Source: a virus
Reading direction: 5' to 3' (one strand)
Length of the DNA: 33,439 nucleotides
Virus record (IMG/VR): IMGVR_UViG_3300007735_000639
Location: 1-33,439 of that record
Position 1 is the stretch's first letter; each line of letters opens with the position of its first letter. Made by a program: the position numbers and the translations under genes. The notes below the pieces were generated by a model. It searched no databases. It worked only from the letters and a program-made list of their open reading frames with translations, and was not told the origin of the DNA. Below are positions 13,839 through 22,239 of the stretch, piece after piece.

Positions 13839-14902
13839 CAGGCGTGCTGGTCGTGCATCCTGGCGCATCCTGGGCGACGCACGACGTGCATATGGGCGTC
13901 GTCGAGGGGCTGCGCGCGCACGGCGTTCGGGTGTGCGAGTTCCGGCTCGACACGCGGATCCAGCGCACGCACGACTTCCTGCATTATCTGTGGCGCAAGC
14001 AGCGACGGGTCGCGCCTGAGCGCGCATGGCCGAAACCGTCGGATATCGACGTGCAGCATCAGGCGTCACAGGGGATGGTCGAGCGGGCGCTCGAAAAGGG
14101 CTGCTCTGACATCCTAGTCGTCTCAGCCATGTATCTCATGCCCGATCGCATCGCGCTCGCCAAGCGGGCTGGTCTGCGCGTCTGGCTGCTCTGCACCGAG
14201 ACGCCGTATGCAATGGCGCAGGAGCTGCGGCTCGCGGGCCTCGTCGACGGCGTCTGGACGCACGAGCGGGCCGTGCTCGACCAGTTTCTGGCCGTCAATC
14301 CATGCACCGGCTATCTGCCGCACGCATGGCGACCGGGCGTGCATGATCTTCCAGCGCCAGCCGTCGAGCCGACTTGCGACGTCCTGTTCTGCGGGTCGCT
14401 CTTCGAGGAGCGGATTCAGTGGATGGAGGCCGTCGACTGGACGGGTATCGACCTGGCGCTGTACGGCACACCAGAGCTGCTCGCGCCGCGTTCGCCGCTA
14501 CGTGCGTTTGTCCGAGGTGGACTGGTCAAGAATGCCGACCTCGTCGGCCTCGCGCAGCGAGCGCGCGTGGCGCTCAATTTGTTCCGCGCGCCGGATGATG
14601 GACACCCGGCCGAGAGCCTGAATCCTCGCCTCTACGAGATGGCAGCGGCGGGCGTGTGCAGTGTGTCAGACGGGCGTGCCGAGGTCGCCGAGAAGTTCGG
14701 CGACGCGATGCCGACGTTCTCGACGCCGTCAGAAGCGAGCGCGGTGATCCGCGAACTGTTAGCGCATCCAGCGCGGCGGGAGGCGTGCGCGGCGCGTGCG
14801 CGCGCGGCGGTGGCGTCCGATAGTTGGGCGCACCGTGCTCACCAAATGATTGATGACTGGGCCGCATGGCAGACGCCAGAGCGGCAGCAAAGGAGTGCGT
14901 AA
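13835..14902 (+). CDS. GT-B glycosyltransferase (CgeB-like)
   Basis: 355 aa from ATG 13835 (ATGA overlap with the GT-A gene). A GTG at 13823 lies 5 bp behind GGGAGG and is a good alternative start. The N-terminal half has TGVLVVHPGASWATHDVHMG and DILVVSAMYLMPDRIALAKR, LRVWLLCTETPYAM. The C-terminal half has VLFCGSLFEERIQWMEAV, ALNLFRAPDDG, and LNPRLYEMAAAGVCSVSD with the conserved Glu of the donor-binding motif. This is the Glyco_trans_1_2/CgeB arrangement. It is the second sugar-transfer enzyme of the pair and stops at the tube-gene start. Confidence 0.8.
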   Translation: MTGVLVVHPGASWATHDVHMGVVEGLRAHGVRVCEFRLDTRIQRTHDFLHYLWRKQRRVAPERAWPKPSDIDVQHQASQGMVERALEKGCSDILVVSAMYLMPDRIALAKRAGLRVWLLCTETPYAMAQELRLAGLVDGVWTHERAVLDQFLAVNPCTGYLPHAWRPGVHDLPAPAVEPTCDVLFCGSLFEERIQWMEAVDWTGIDLALYGTPELLAPRSPLRAFVRGGLVKNADLVGLAQRARVALNLFRAPDDGHPAESLNPRLYEMAAAGVCSVSDGRAEVAEKFGDAMPTFSTPSEASAVIRELLAHPARREACAARARAAVASDSWAHRAHQMIDDWAAWQTPERQQRSA

Positions 14903-15312
14903 TGGCGAAGTATCACGGACGGGGCGGCGCGGTGCTGCTGGCCTCTGCGAATGGCGGCGCGGCAGCGTCGGTCGCGAATCTGACGCAGTGGTCGCTCTCG
15001 ATCGACATGGACACGGCCGAGGTCTCGTCGCTCGGCGACAGCTTCAAGTCCTACGTCGCTGGCCTGAAGACGGCATCGGCGAGCATCTCGGGGTACTGGG
15101 CCGATGACGCCGACATCAGCCTCGACGCGTTCGATCAGGCGCAGGGCAGCGGTACGGTGAACTGCTACCTGTACCCGGCTGGTGTCGGTGTCGCGAAGTA
15201 CTGGTACGGCGCGGTGTGGCCGTCTGGAATCAGCATTGATGACAGCGTCGGCGGCGCGGTGACCTTCAGCGGCAAGCTGGCGTTCAACGGCGGCTGCACG
15301 CGCGTCGGCTAA
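14902..15312 (+). CDS. Major tail tube protein
   Basis: 136 aa from ATG 14902 (overlapping the previous TAA), behind AAAGGAG; an upstream in-frame ATG at 14866 is inside the GT gene. Strand-rich: ANLTQWSLSIDMDTAEVSSL, SFKSYVAGLKTASASISGYW, then WYGAVWPSGISIDDSVGGAV and a Gly-rich end. This fits small siphovirus tube subunits ('WslsidmdtaevsslgD' pattern of TP901-1/HK97-type tube proteins). Stacked hexamers form the DNA channel and set the tail wall. Strong ribosome site agrees with high expression. Confidence 0.85.
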   Translation: MAKYHGRGGAVLLASANGGAAASVANLTQWSLSIDMDTAEVSSLGDSFKSYVAGLKTASASISGYWADDADISLDAFDQAQGSGTVNCYLYPAGVGVAKYWYGAVWPSGISIDDSVGGAVTFSGKLAFNGGCTRVG

Positions 15313-15318
15313 ACGGCG

Positions 15319-15570
15319 ATGACACTCCGAGGCGCTACGGGCGAGATCCGGTGGGTCTATCTACCTGCCATGGTGTTCGGCCCGTGGCGCATCGAGTCGG
15401 AGCACGAGATCACGCTCGTCGGAACTGTGGCGAGCGTCGACGACTACCGGGTGACGCAGAGCCCGCTAGTCGCGGTCGTGCAACTGGGACGCTCCCAGGT
15501 GCGCTATCCGGTGCTGGATCTGCAGATAGAGGGCGGGCGCGTGACGGCGCGACTCGGCCCGAGGACATAA
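15319..15570 (+). CDS. Hypothetical 83-aa tail-module protein
   Basis: 83 aa, beta-rich, no family recognised: EIRWVYLPAMVFGPWRIESE, ITLVGTVASVDDYRVTQSPL and VRYPVLDLQIEGGRVTARLG. It lies between the tube and the G chaperone genes, with only 4-6 bp gaps on both sides. Position suggests a tail assembly or tail decoration role, not shown by sequence. Confidence 0.65.
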   Translation: MTLRGATGEIRWVYLPAMVFGPWRIESEHEITLVGTVASVDDYRVTQSPLVAVVQLGRSQVRYPVLDLQIEGGRVTARLGPRT

Positions 15571-15574
15571 GGCA

Positions 15575-15961
15575 ATGGCGAAGAAGACGAAGGCGCTGCG
15601 GTTTGTGCAGCCGGACGTGGTGCGGCTCGACCTGTCAGACGGCGACTGGGTCGACGTGCGGAAAGAATTGTCAAACGGCGAAGTACGCCGAGCGATGGCG
15701 AAAACGATCAAGTCGTTGCGGCCGGACGGCCAGATCGAGCCCGATCTGGAGATGCTGGGCCGGGCTGAGATCGCCTCCTACCTTGTGGACTGGTCGTTCG
15801 TCGACGGAAACGACAAGCGGGTGCCGTTCAGTGACGCCGCGCTTGACAATTTGACCCAGGACGCCTACACGGAGATCGAGCAGGCCGTGCGGGCGCACAT
15901 CGCGCGCGGCGAGGACGAACGAAAAAACGCGCGTGGCGGGAGTTCGTCGACGTCGGCCTGA
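15575..15961 (+). CDS. Tail assembly chaperone G (zero-frame product)
   Basis: 128 aa. The helical, charged core (SDGDWVDVRKELSNGEVRRA, MAKTIKSLRPDGQ, EIASYLVDWSFVDGNDK) looks like siphovirus G-type tail assembly chaperones, which sit between the tube and tape measure genes and coat the tape measure during tail assembly. The zero-frame C-terminus NARGGSSSTSA is a short low-complexity end, as expected if most ribosomes stop here. A slippery sequence at 15922-15928 gives the GT form. It is the lambda G equivalent by position and architecture rather than by visible sequence identity. Confidence 0.85.
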   Translation: MAKKTKALRFVQPDVVRLDLSDGDWVDVRKELSNGEVRRAMAKTIKSLRPDGQIEPDLEMLGRAEIASYLVDWSFVDGNDKRVPFSDAALDNLTQDAYTEIEQAVRAHIARGEDERKNARGGSSSTSA

Positions 15962-16074
15962 CGATCTGTCGCCTCTACCACTGGTCGTGGCAGGACTTTC
16001 TCGACCTGCCGTATCACGTTTACGAAGTGCTGATCGAGCGACTCGACGCCGAAGCACGCCAACGCGAGGACTGA
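15575..16074 (+). CDS. Frameshifted G-T tail chaperone fusion
   Basis: Made by -1 slippage: frame 0 through AAC at 15926-15928 (118 codons), then -1 frame starting CGC 15928 to TGA 16072-16074, about 166 aa in all. The extension (RAWREFVDVGLTICRLYHWS then WQDFLDLPYHVYEVLIERLD and AEARQRED) is aromatic and coherent and uses host-like codons, unlike the third frame. It ends 1 bp before the tape measure ATG. The T segment alone is too short for a usual ORF filter. In lambda, GT recruits tube subunits while the T part binds the tape measure. Confidence 0.8.
15911..15928 (+). promoter_or_regulatory. -1 ribosomal frameshift site A_AAA_AAC
   Basis: The heptamer A AAA AAC (15922-15928) is exactly in phase with the G frame (CGA AAA AAC), the X_XXY_YYZ pattern needed for tandem -1 slippage. 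A Shine-Dalgarno-like GAGGA (15911-15915) is 6 nt upstream, which stimulates such events in E. coli dnaX. A downstream stem or pseudoknot was not established by eye. Confidence 0.85.
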
Positions 16075-16075
16075 G

Positions 16076-18970
16076 ATGCTCTCCGCAAGTTTCCGCGCGA
16101 ACTTCAGCGAACTGTATAGCGAACTCGACAAGGCGAAGGTCCGATTCAAGGATCTGTCGACCGACGCGACCGATGTGCAGAAGAGCGTCAGCGCGATTGC
16201 GGATCGATTTTCCGGGCGGAATGTCATCGCGCAAGCGGCACAAATGGCCGAGGCGATCGAGCAGATCGGTGGCGCGGCCATGCTCACCGAGCGCGAGGCG
16301 GCGCGCGTCAACGCCACGCTGACTCAGGCGCTGCAGAAGGCGAAGCTGACCGGCGTGCCGGTGACCGACGAGATGAAGAGCCTCGCGGCCGCAACGGCTG
16401 ACGCTGGGAAGCAAGGCACGCTCTACAGCAAGGTGATGGACGGTCTCGGCGGCGCGGCGAAAACGGCAGCGGCATCGTTCGCGGCGATGTTCGCCGCGCA
16501 GAAAATCGCCGAGATGGCGAAGGCCGTCGTCGACTTCGGCGGCGAAATGACCGACCTGTCTGTCAAGACTGGCCTGTCGACGACAGCCTTGCAGCAATTT
16601 CAATACGCAGGAGGTCAGGTCGGCGTGTCGCTCGACACCATCACGGGCGGCGTCACCCAGCTACAAAAGCGACTCGCTGGCGACGATAAAAGCGCGCACG
16701 CGGCAATTCAGCAGCTCGGCCTGTCGTTCGATGCATTCAAGGCACTGTCACCTGAGCAGCAGTTCTCGACGCTTGCCGAGAAGGTCGGCGCGATCGAGGA
16801 TCCGATGCTCAGGACGAAGGCCGCGACCGACCTATTTGGCAAAGCAGGCACGGAACTGCTTCCGGCGCTCACGAAAGACTTCGCGGATCTGACCGAGAAG
16901 GCGAACTCGCTCGGAATCGTGATGGACGAGCAGACGATCGCCTCAATGGACACGCTCGGCGACACGGTCTCCGATCTCGGCAGCGTCGCGTTCGCCGCAC
17001 TGGGCAAAATCATCGCGCCATTGATCCCGCTACTGTCGAAGCTGGCCGAGGGCGCAATGGTGCTCGCCAGCTTCCTCGGCGACAAGCTCGGGCAAGCGGT
17101 CACGTTGATTGGCGACGGCCTGAAGTGGCTGGCGAACCAGTGGCTGTCGTTCGAGATCAATTTCCTGAGCGGCGTGCAGAAGGTCGCCGATGCGGTTCCC
17201 GGCCTCAACAGCCTGACCGGCGCGTCGGACAAGCTCGGGTCAGCGATCGACGTTCTCAAAGGGATGCAGGTCGCGCTCAACGCCGAGCAGCCAAAAACAG
17301 CGACGACTACAAAGGCCGTCGCCGTCGAGATGGACGCGGCCGCGACATTGACGAAGAAGCAGGCGGCGGAACTGGAGAAGTACGGCGAGGCGCTCACGCG
17401 CGTCGCTGGATCGGCCGTGCCGTACTCGCAGACGCTCGCGACGATCAACGGCCAGACGGTCGAAGCGGTCAAGTATTACCTCGCGCTGGGCGCGTCGGCG
17501 TCTGACCTGGCGAATGTCTACGGGCTGACCGACCTACAGATCAAAGCGGTGCAGACGAGCATGGAGCTCGCACGCCGCGAGATGGAACTGTCGAGCAAGG
17601 TCGTCGTCGGCTGGTCTGCGTCGCTCGGCACGGTCGGCAAGCAGATCGACGCCTATCTGCCGTCAATCGCGCGCGAACTCGGCAAGATCCCGACGGTCGT
17701 CTCGCAGTCGCTGCCCAAAGTGTCGCAGACGTTCGCGCAGCTCAAGGACATCGCCAAGGGCTCCGTCGGCAGCCTGAATGACATCTTCCAGAAGGCGTTC
17801 GAGGGCGGTGGCGGCATTGGTGGCGCGGTGAAGTCGTTGGCGACGCAGATGACGAGCGGACTGCTGTCGATGATCCCGGCCGTCGGGCCGATTCTGTCGC
17901 AGTTCTCTGGCGCGATTGTCGCGGGCATCTCGAAGATCGGCGCGCTGTTCTCGAACGCGGGCAAGAAAACCAACGACCTGCGCGACGCGTTCGTCTCGGC
18001 CAACGGCGGGCTGGCCGCGCTGAACGAGAAAGCGGCGCAGTCTGGCGTCACGCTCGACGAACTGCTCAAGGCTAAACGTCCCGAGGACTTCCAGAAGGCG
18101 GTCCAGAACCTTGAGGCGGCGTTCAAGGCGTCGATCGACAAGATGCAAGCTGACCTGAAGGGGCTGCAGAGCAAGCTGGCCGATCTTGAGGGCCAGATGA
18201 CGCCGACCTGGCAGGAGATGGAACAGGCCGCGAAGGATTTCGGTGTCTCAGTCGATGCGCTCGGGCCAGCCTTTCAGCAACTCAAGTCCAATGCCCGCGC
18301 GACGGAGATCGTCAACGCTTTCGAGACGATGAAGCGTGGCGGCGCGGACGTCGGAGGCGTGCTGGTCGGGATGCAGGACGAGCTGCAGAAGTTCGTCGAC
18401 GACTCGATCAAGTTCGGCACGACGGTGCCTGAAAATATGCGCCCATTGCTTGACGAACTCGTGAAGTCTGGCCGACTGACGGACGATCAGGGCAACAAGC
18501 TCAAAGACTTGAGCGGCATCAAGTTCGGCGAGCCGGTGCAAGATAAGTTCTCAAAGATCGCCGACGAAATCACTAAGGTCACAGACGCGATCAAGGAACT
18601 CGTCGACAAGCTGGCGACCGCGCTGCCCAACGCGATCCGCAATGTGCCTGCCGTCAATGTTCCGGTGCGGTTTAGGACGCAGGATAACACCGATACGCCG
18701 GACACCACGCCAGACGCGGCACCTCGTGCGCTCGGCAGTTTCGGTATGACCGGCCGGTGGTGGGAGAACTTCGGCGGCGGCAAGCTCATGCGGCTACACG
18801 GCACAGAGTCGGTCATTCGTCCTGATCAGGCGCGGGCGTTCGCAGACAGCGTCGGGGGCGGCGACACTGGCGGCATGGTCGACGAGCTGCGGAACCTGCG
18901 CGGCGACATGATGCTGCTTCCGCAGGCGCTCTCGCGGGCCGTGCGCGACGCGATGCTGGTGGCTGGATAA
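16076..18970 (+). CDS. Tape measure protein
   Basis: 964 aa, the largest protein in the window, right after the GT chaperone. GAGGA at 16066-16070 is the ribosome site. Long helical segments with hydrophobic stretches: TAAASFAAMFAAQKIAEMAK, IIAPLIPLLSKLAEGAMVLA, MTSGLLSMIPAVGPILSQFS. A coiled-coil block at about 680-710 and GMTGRWWENFGGGKLMRLHG with a helical end fit tape measures of this type. At about 1.5 angstrom per residue it would set a tail near 140-150 nm. It sets tail length and leaves on ejection. The helical GLSTTALQQFQYAGGQVGVS region is common in tape measures. Confidence 0.95.
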   Translation: MLSASFRANFSELYSELDKAKVRFKDLSTDATDVQKSVSAIADRFSGRNVIAQAAQMAEAIEQIGGAAMLTEREAARVNATLTQALQKAKLTGVPVTDEMKSLAAATADAGKQGTLYSKVMDGLGGAAKTAAASFAAMFAAQKIAEMAKAVVDFGGEMTDLSVKTGLSTTALQQFQYAGGQVGVSLDTITGGVTQLQKRLAGDDKSAHAAIQQLGLSFDAFKALSPEQQFSTLAEKVGAIEDPMLRTKAATDLFGKAGTELLPALTKDFADLTEKANSLGIVMDEQTIASMDTLGDTVSDLGSVAFAALGKIIAPLIPLLSKLAEGAMVLASFLGDKLGQAVTLIGDGLKWLANQWLSFEINFLSGVQKVADAVPGLNSLTGASDKLGSAIDVLKGMQVALNAEQPKTATTTKAVAVEMDAAATLTKKQAAELEKYGEALTRVAGSAVPYSQTLATINGQTVEAVKYYLALGASASDLANVYGLTDLQIKAVQTSMELARREMELSSKVVVGWSASLGTVGKQIDAYLPSIARELGKIPTVVSQSLPKVSQTFAQLKDIAKGSVGSLNDIFQKAFEGGGGIGGAVKSLATQMTSGLLSMIPAVGPILSQFSGAIVAGISKIGALFSNAGKKTNDLRDAFVSANGGLAALNEKAAQSGVTLDELLKAKRPEDFQKAVQNLEAAFKASIDKMQADLKGLQSKLADLEGQMTPTWQEMEQAAKDFGVSVDALGPAFQQLKSNARATEIVNAFETMKRGGADVGGVLVGMQDELQKFVDDSIKFGTTVPENMRPLLDELVKSGRLTDDQGNKLKDLSGIKFGEPVQDKFSKIADEITKVTDAIKELVDKLATALPNAIRNVPAVNVPVRFRTQDNTDTPDTTPDAAPRALGSFGMTGRWWENFGGGKLMRLHGTESVIRPDQARAFADSVGGGDTGGMVDELRNLRGDMMLLPQALSRAVRDAMLVAG

Positions 18971-20560
18971 ATGGCTCCGATCACCTCGAAGGTCGAGATC
19001 GAGCTGTTGGGCCGTGGTAACGGCTGGACGGCGATCACGCCCGACGTGCTCACGCCGATCCGGATTAGCTACGGTATTCGAGGCGCTGGGCCCGCTGATC
19101 GGACGGCCTCGTCTGGCTCGATGACGTTCACGCTGAACAACAGCGCGAGCAACAGCGACGCGACGCTGGGCTACTACTCGCCAGGGGGACCGGCGGCTCT
19201 ACTGGGATGGACGCTCGGGATCCGCGCGCGCGCGTCATTCTACGACCCGGCGACGGCGCTCTGGCATGTCCGGTTTGTCGGCGCGATTACGTCGATCAAT
19301 CCGGTGCCTGGCGTCTCGGGGCCGCGCACCGTGCAGGTCGTCGCGACTGACTGGATCGACGAAGCGGCACGGTCGACGATCGCTGGCATCACCACGCAGC
19401 TCAACAAGCGCAGCGACGAGATCATCACGCTGCTGGTGGCAAACGTGCCACGCGCGCCCGAGGGTACCAGTATCGCAACTGGACGGGACACCTTCGCCTA
19501 TGCGGTCGACACGGCGCGCGATGATCGACCGAATCCGGTACTACAGGAGATCGCGCGCGTCACGTTGTCAGAGCTCGGCTACTTCTACGTGCGTGGCGAC
19601 GGCACAGCGGTGTTTGAGGCGCGCTCTGATCGCGTCAGTACATCTGACGACGCCACGTTCGACAACAACATGGCTGGCCTGTCGGTGTCGACCTCGCGGG
19701 ATGCGCTCATCTCGCGGGTGCAGGTCATCACGCATCCGCGCACCGTCGACCTGACGACCAAGGTGCTGTACCGGCTGCAGAGCGTCACAGAGATCGCGCC
19801 TGGCGCGACGCTCGACCTCGTCGGCGGCTATACCGACCCCAGCAACCGGGCGTCGCGCATCGGCGGCACCTCGATGATCGCGCCCGTCGCGACGACCGAC
19901 TACCTCGCGAATAGCGCAGCCAACGGAAGCGGCACGAATCTGACGGCCTCGATCACCGTGGCCGCGACATTCGCGTCGAACTCGGTGCGGCTCACGGTGA
20001 CGAACAGCGCGACGGTGTCTGCGTTCGTCACGTTGTTGCAAGCGCGCGGCATCGGCATTTATGACTACGAGCAGACGGTCGGCGAGGCGGAAGATGTCAC
20101 GCTCGCAACTGATTTCGGCGAGCAGGTCGCCGCGATCGACATGCCGTACCAGTCGGATGTGGCGCTTGGCGTCGACGCCGCGCGGTATCTGCTGAGTCTC
20201 TACAGCAGCAGCGAGATCGGCATTTGGGCGCTCGGGTCGGCTGGCAGTTCTGAGCTGGGCCTGACGACTCAGCTTGCGTATCGTGTCGTGACGACGGTCG
20301 GCAGCGTGAGCATTGCGCCGAAAACGGCCGCGCTGCAAACGCAGATCCTCGCGCGCGACGTCGGCGATCGTGTCGCGCTGTTGGAAACCGTGACAGGACT
20401 CTCAAGCTCGTTCTACATCCAGGCCGTCGACCTTGAGGTGCGCGCACCGGGCGTGCCATTTGTGACGTGGACGCTTGCGCCTGGCGACACAACGACCTAT
20501 TGGCGTTTGGGCGACGCGGGCGCGTCTAGTCTCAGCGTCACCACGCGCTTGTCTTTCTAG
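18971..20560 (+). CDS. Large tail-tip (distal tail / hub-like) protein
   Basis: 529 aa, starting on the base after the tape measure stop. VEIELLGRGNGWTAITPDVL and RISYGIRGAGPADRTASSGS, then TFTLNNSASNSDATLGYYSP; mid part DWIDEAARSTIAGITTQLNK and LSELGYFYVRGDGTAVFEAR; end TWTLAPGDTTTYWRLGDAGA. The order after the tape measure and strand-rich composition match the tail-tip proteins that replace separate Dit and Tal genes in many environmental phages. I recognise the class from recurrent phage sequences, not a named family. It probably sits at the tail end and carries the fibre. Confidence 0.7.
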   Translation: MAPITSKVEIELLGRGNGWTAITPDVLTPIRISYGIRGAGPADRTASSGSMTFTLNNSASNSDATLGYYSPGGPAALLGWTLGIRARASFYDPATALWHVRFVGAITSINPVPGVSGPRTVQVVATDWIDEAARSTIAGITTQLNKRSDEIITLLVANVPRAPEGTSIATGRDTFAYAVDTARDDRPNPVLQEIARVTLSELGYFYVRGDGTAVFEARSDRVSTSDDATFDNNMAGLSVSTSRDALISRVQVITHPRTVDLTTKVLYRLQSVTEIAPGATLDLVGGYTDPSNRASRIGGTSMIAPVATTDYLANSAANGSGTNLTASITVAATFASNSVRLTVTNSATVSAFVTLLQARGIGIYDYEQTVGEAEDVTLATDFGEQVAAIDMPYQSDVALGVDAARYLLSLYSSSEIGIWALGSAGSSELGLTTQLAYRVVTTVGSVSIAPKTAALQTQILARDVGDRVALLETVTGLSSSFYIQAVDLEVRAPGVPFVTWTLAPGDTTTYWRLGDAGASSLSVTTRLSF

Positions 20561-20575
20561 GAGCGGTACTCAGCA

Positions 20576-21550
20576 ATGGCATGGACGACACCCACTACAC
20601 AGACGTCTGGCGTCCTGATCACGGCGGCGATCTGGAACACCGACATCGTCGACAACCTCAAGTATCTGATCGCGTCGCCAGTCTTCACGGGCAACCCGAC
20701 GGTCGGCGACGGCACGAATACACGCACGTTCACCGTCAAGGGTACGAACACAGGCGCGGGCGGTGGCGCACAGGTTGCCGTCTACGTCGGCGCATCGGCC
20801 GCGCTGAACCTTGGCAACGAGTCGAACATCCTCGGCACGGCGTACAGCGATGTCGGCTACGTCTATGGAGCGACGGGCCTCAAGTTCGGGGCTGGCGGCT
20901 CGACGCGGTTGACGATCGAGTCGGCTGGCGATGTGTCCGTCGCGACGAATCTAAAGGTCGCGGCAACAGGCCGTCTGTATCTCGACGGCGGCGGCGATAC
21001 CTATCTCGCGGAGTCGAGCGCGAATAACGTCTCGCTGCAGGTCGGAGGAGCCGAGCGTCTGGCGGTTAGTTCGACGGCGATCACGCCGACGCTGCCGGTC
21101 ACCAACGCCGCGCAGTATCGGTGCGGCGCGTACCACAACGCCGCGCAGAGCATCGCCGATTCGACGTTCACGACGGCCAGCCTGAACAGCGAAGATTACG
21201 ACGTTGGCTCGATGCACGATAACGCGACCAACAATTCGCGCGTGACGGTGCCAACGGGCGGCGGCGGTCTGTATCTGGTGGTCGCGATGATCTCGTTCGA
21301 GGCGAACGCGACCGGCATTCGGGCGGCACGACTGATCAAGAACGGCGTGACGGCGTCGCCGCTCCAGCAGACGGGCGCGGCAAACGGTGGTGCGTCAAAT
21401 AGCGTCACCACGACGCTCGTCGATATCGTCGCACTCAGCGCAGGCGACTACATCGAAGTACAGGGCTATCAGAACTCTGGCGGCGCGCTTCCGATTGGCA
21501 GCACGTCGCGGCCGTCGGCGAACATTCTGCAACTGACGAAACTCTGGTGA
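20576..21550 (+). CDS. Tail fibre with C1q-like C-terminal domain
   Basis: 324 aa; TAGGAG precedes the ATG by about 13 bp. N-terminus (TTQTSGVLITAAIWNTDIVD then NLKYL) is a virion-attachment motif common in phage fibres. Middle residues are Gly/Ala/Thr-rich repeats of strands (RTFTVKGTNTGAGGGAQVAV; GRLYLDGGGDTYLAESSANN). The last about 130 residues (RCGAYHNAAQSI to LQLTKLW) look like a C1q/TNF-type jelly roll: GLYLVVAMISFEANATGIRA and GDYIEVQGYQNSGGALPIGS. It likely forms trimers and contacts the host receptor. The place after the tail tip is canonical. Confidence 0.8.
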   Translation: MAWTTPTTQTSGVLITAAIWNTDIVDNLKYLIASPVFTGNPTVGDGTNTRTFTVKGTNTGAGGGAQVAVYVGASAALNLGNESNILGTAYSDVGYVYGATGLKFGAGGSTRLTIESAGDVSVATNLKVAATGRLYLDGGGDTYLAESSANNVSLQVGGAERLAVSSTAITPTLPVTNAAQYRCGAYHNAAQSIADSTFTTASLNSEDYDVGSMHDNATNNSRVTVPTGGGGLYLVVAMISFEANATGIRAARLIKNGVTASPLQQTGAANGGASNSVTTTLVDIVALSAGDYIEVQGYQNSGGALPIGSTSRPSANILQLTKLW

Positions 21551-21557
21551 GGATGGA

Positions 21558-21791
21558 ATGATCACAGGACTCTTGACGCGTGCGGAGATGTTCATCAATG
21601 CCACGACTGGCGAGGTCACGCTGGCGGCGATTGTCGATCTGCAAGACGACGCACTGGGCGCGCTTGGCGCGCGCCAGCATGTAGTGGTCGACCCTGTGGT
21701 GGTGACGCAGGTCATCGGGTTTGTCGACGCCATGCTGCCGACGCTGTCGGCTGAACTCGGCGTGACCGTGTCGAGGTCGGGGCAGGCATGA
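21558..21791 (+). CDS. Hypothetical 77-aa protein after the fibre
   Basis: 77 aa with GAGGATGG just before the ATG. LLTRAEMFINATTGEVTLAA then LQDDALGALGARQHVVVDPV. No family recognised. Its stop overlaps the next start (ATGA). Genes here can be fibre chaperones or lysis accessories; nothing in the sequence decides. Confidence 0.65.
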   Translation: MITGLLTRAEMFINATTGEVTLAAIVDLQDDALGALGARQHVVVDPVVVTQVIGFVDAMLPTLSAELGVTVSRSGQA

Positions 21792-22015
21792 CCACGCTCT
21801 CGCCGATCGACTGGGCGCGTCTACAGCGTGCGCTCGCGGAGTGGGGCGCAGAACAGGCGCGCGTCGCCTACGTGCTCGCGGACGCGCGCGAACATCTGCA
21901 GCGCGAGATGGTGGCGCTTGGCCTCGACCCGGCGCTCACCTATTCGATGGAGCCGGAAACTCGTACTGTCACACCATGCGACGACTCGGCCTCGCCTGTC
22001 TCGTCGCCAGCATGA
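21788..22015 (+). CDS. Hypothetical 75-aa helical protein
   Basis: 75 aa; helical start PIDWARLQRALAEWGAEQAR then YVLADAREHLQREMVALGLD. The C-terminal 15 residues (CDDSASPVSSPA) are low-complexity and overlap the lipoprotein gene in a different frame, so they may be constrained by it. There is no N-terminal membrane anchor, so this is not an obvious Rz protein. It overlaps its neighbours at both ends. Confidence 0.6.
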   Translation: MTTLSPIDWARLQRALAEWGAEQARVAYVLADAREHLQREMVALGLDPALTYSMEPETRTVTPCDDSASPVSSPA

Positions 22016-22239
22016 TCGGCTGCGAGCCTGCACCACGGCTGGCGCCTGTTGTCGACGTGGGCGAGATGCATCGATTGTTCGAGCATCCGCTCTGGACGCC
22101 CGAGGAGTGGGAGCGTCAGTGTCACCGGCGCGGCGAGGACGAGCACTGCTCGATCGTCGTGCAGATTGATTGTCCGCCCGACTGCGGCGTCTACAAGCTG
22201 GTGTGGGAGGACACGCTGGCGCGGAGGGTATGGGAGTGA
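21976..22239 (+). CDS. Small lipoprotein, possible outer-membrane lysis factor
   Basis: 87 aa from ATG 21976, out of frame with and partly nested in the previous gene. MRRLGLACLVASMIGC is a lipoprotein signal with a lipobox-like SMIGC (12-16), so Cys16 should be lipidated after signal peptidase II cleavage. The mature part has four more cysteines (for example RQCHRR, HCSIVV, QIDCPPDCGV), so disulfides are possible. The overlap plus lipoprotein form recalls Rz1 spanins, but the upstream gene lacks an anchor and the mature part is not proline-rich. An exclusion lipoprotein is the main alternative. It suggests a host with an outer membrane. Confidence 0.65.
   Translation: MRRLGLACLVASMIGCEPAPRLAPVVDVGEMHRLFEHPLWTPEEWERQCHRRGEDEHCSIVVQIDCPPDCGVYKLVWEDTLARRVWE

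Noticed and set aside
15933-16322. Third-frame ORF across the G/GT junction
   Set aside because: Contains an Arg-rich, shadow-like sequence; the true T extension is in the other frame and follows the slippery heptamer correctly.
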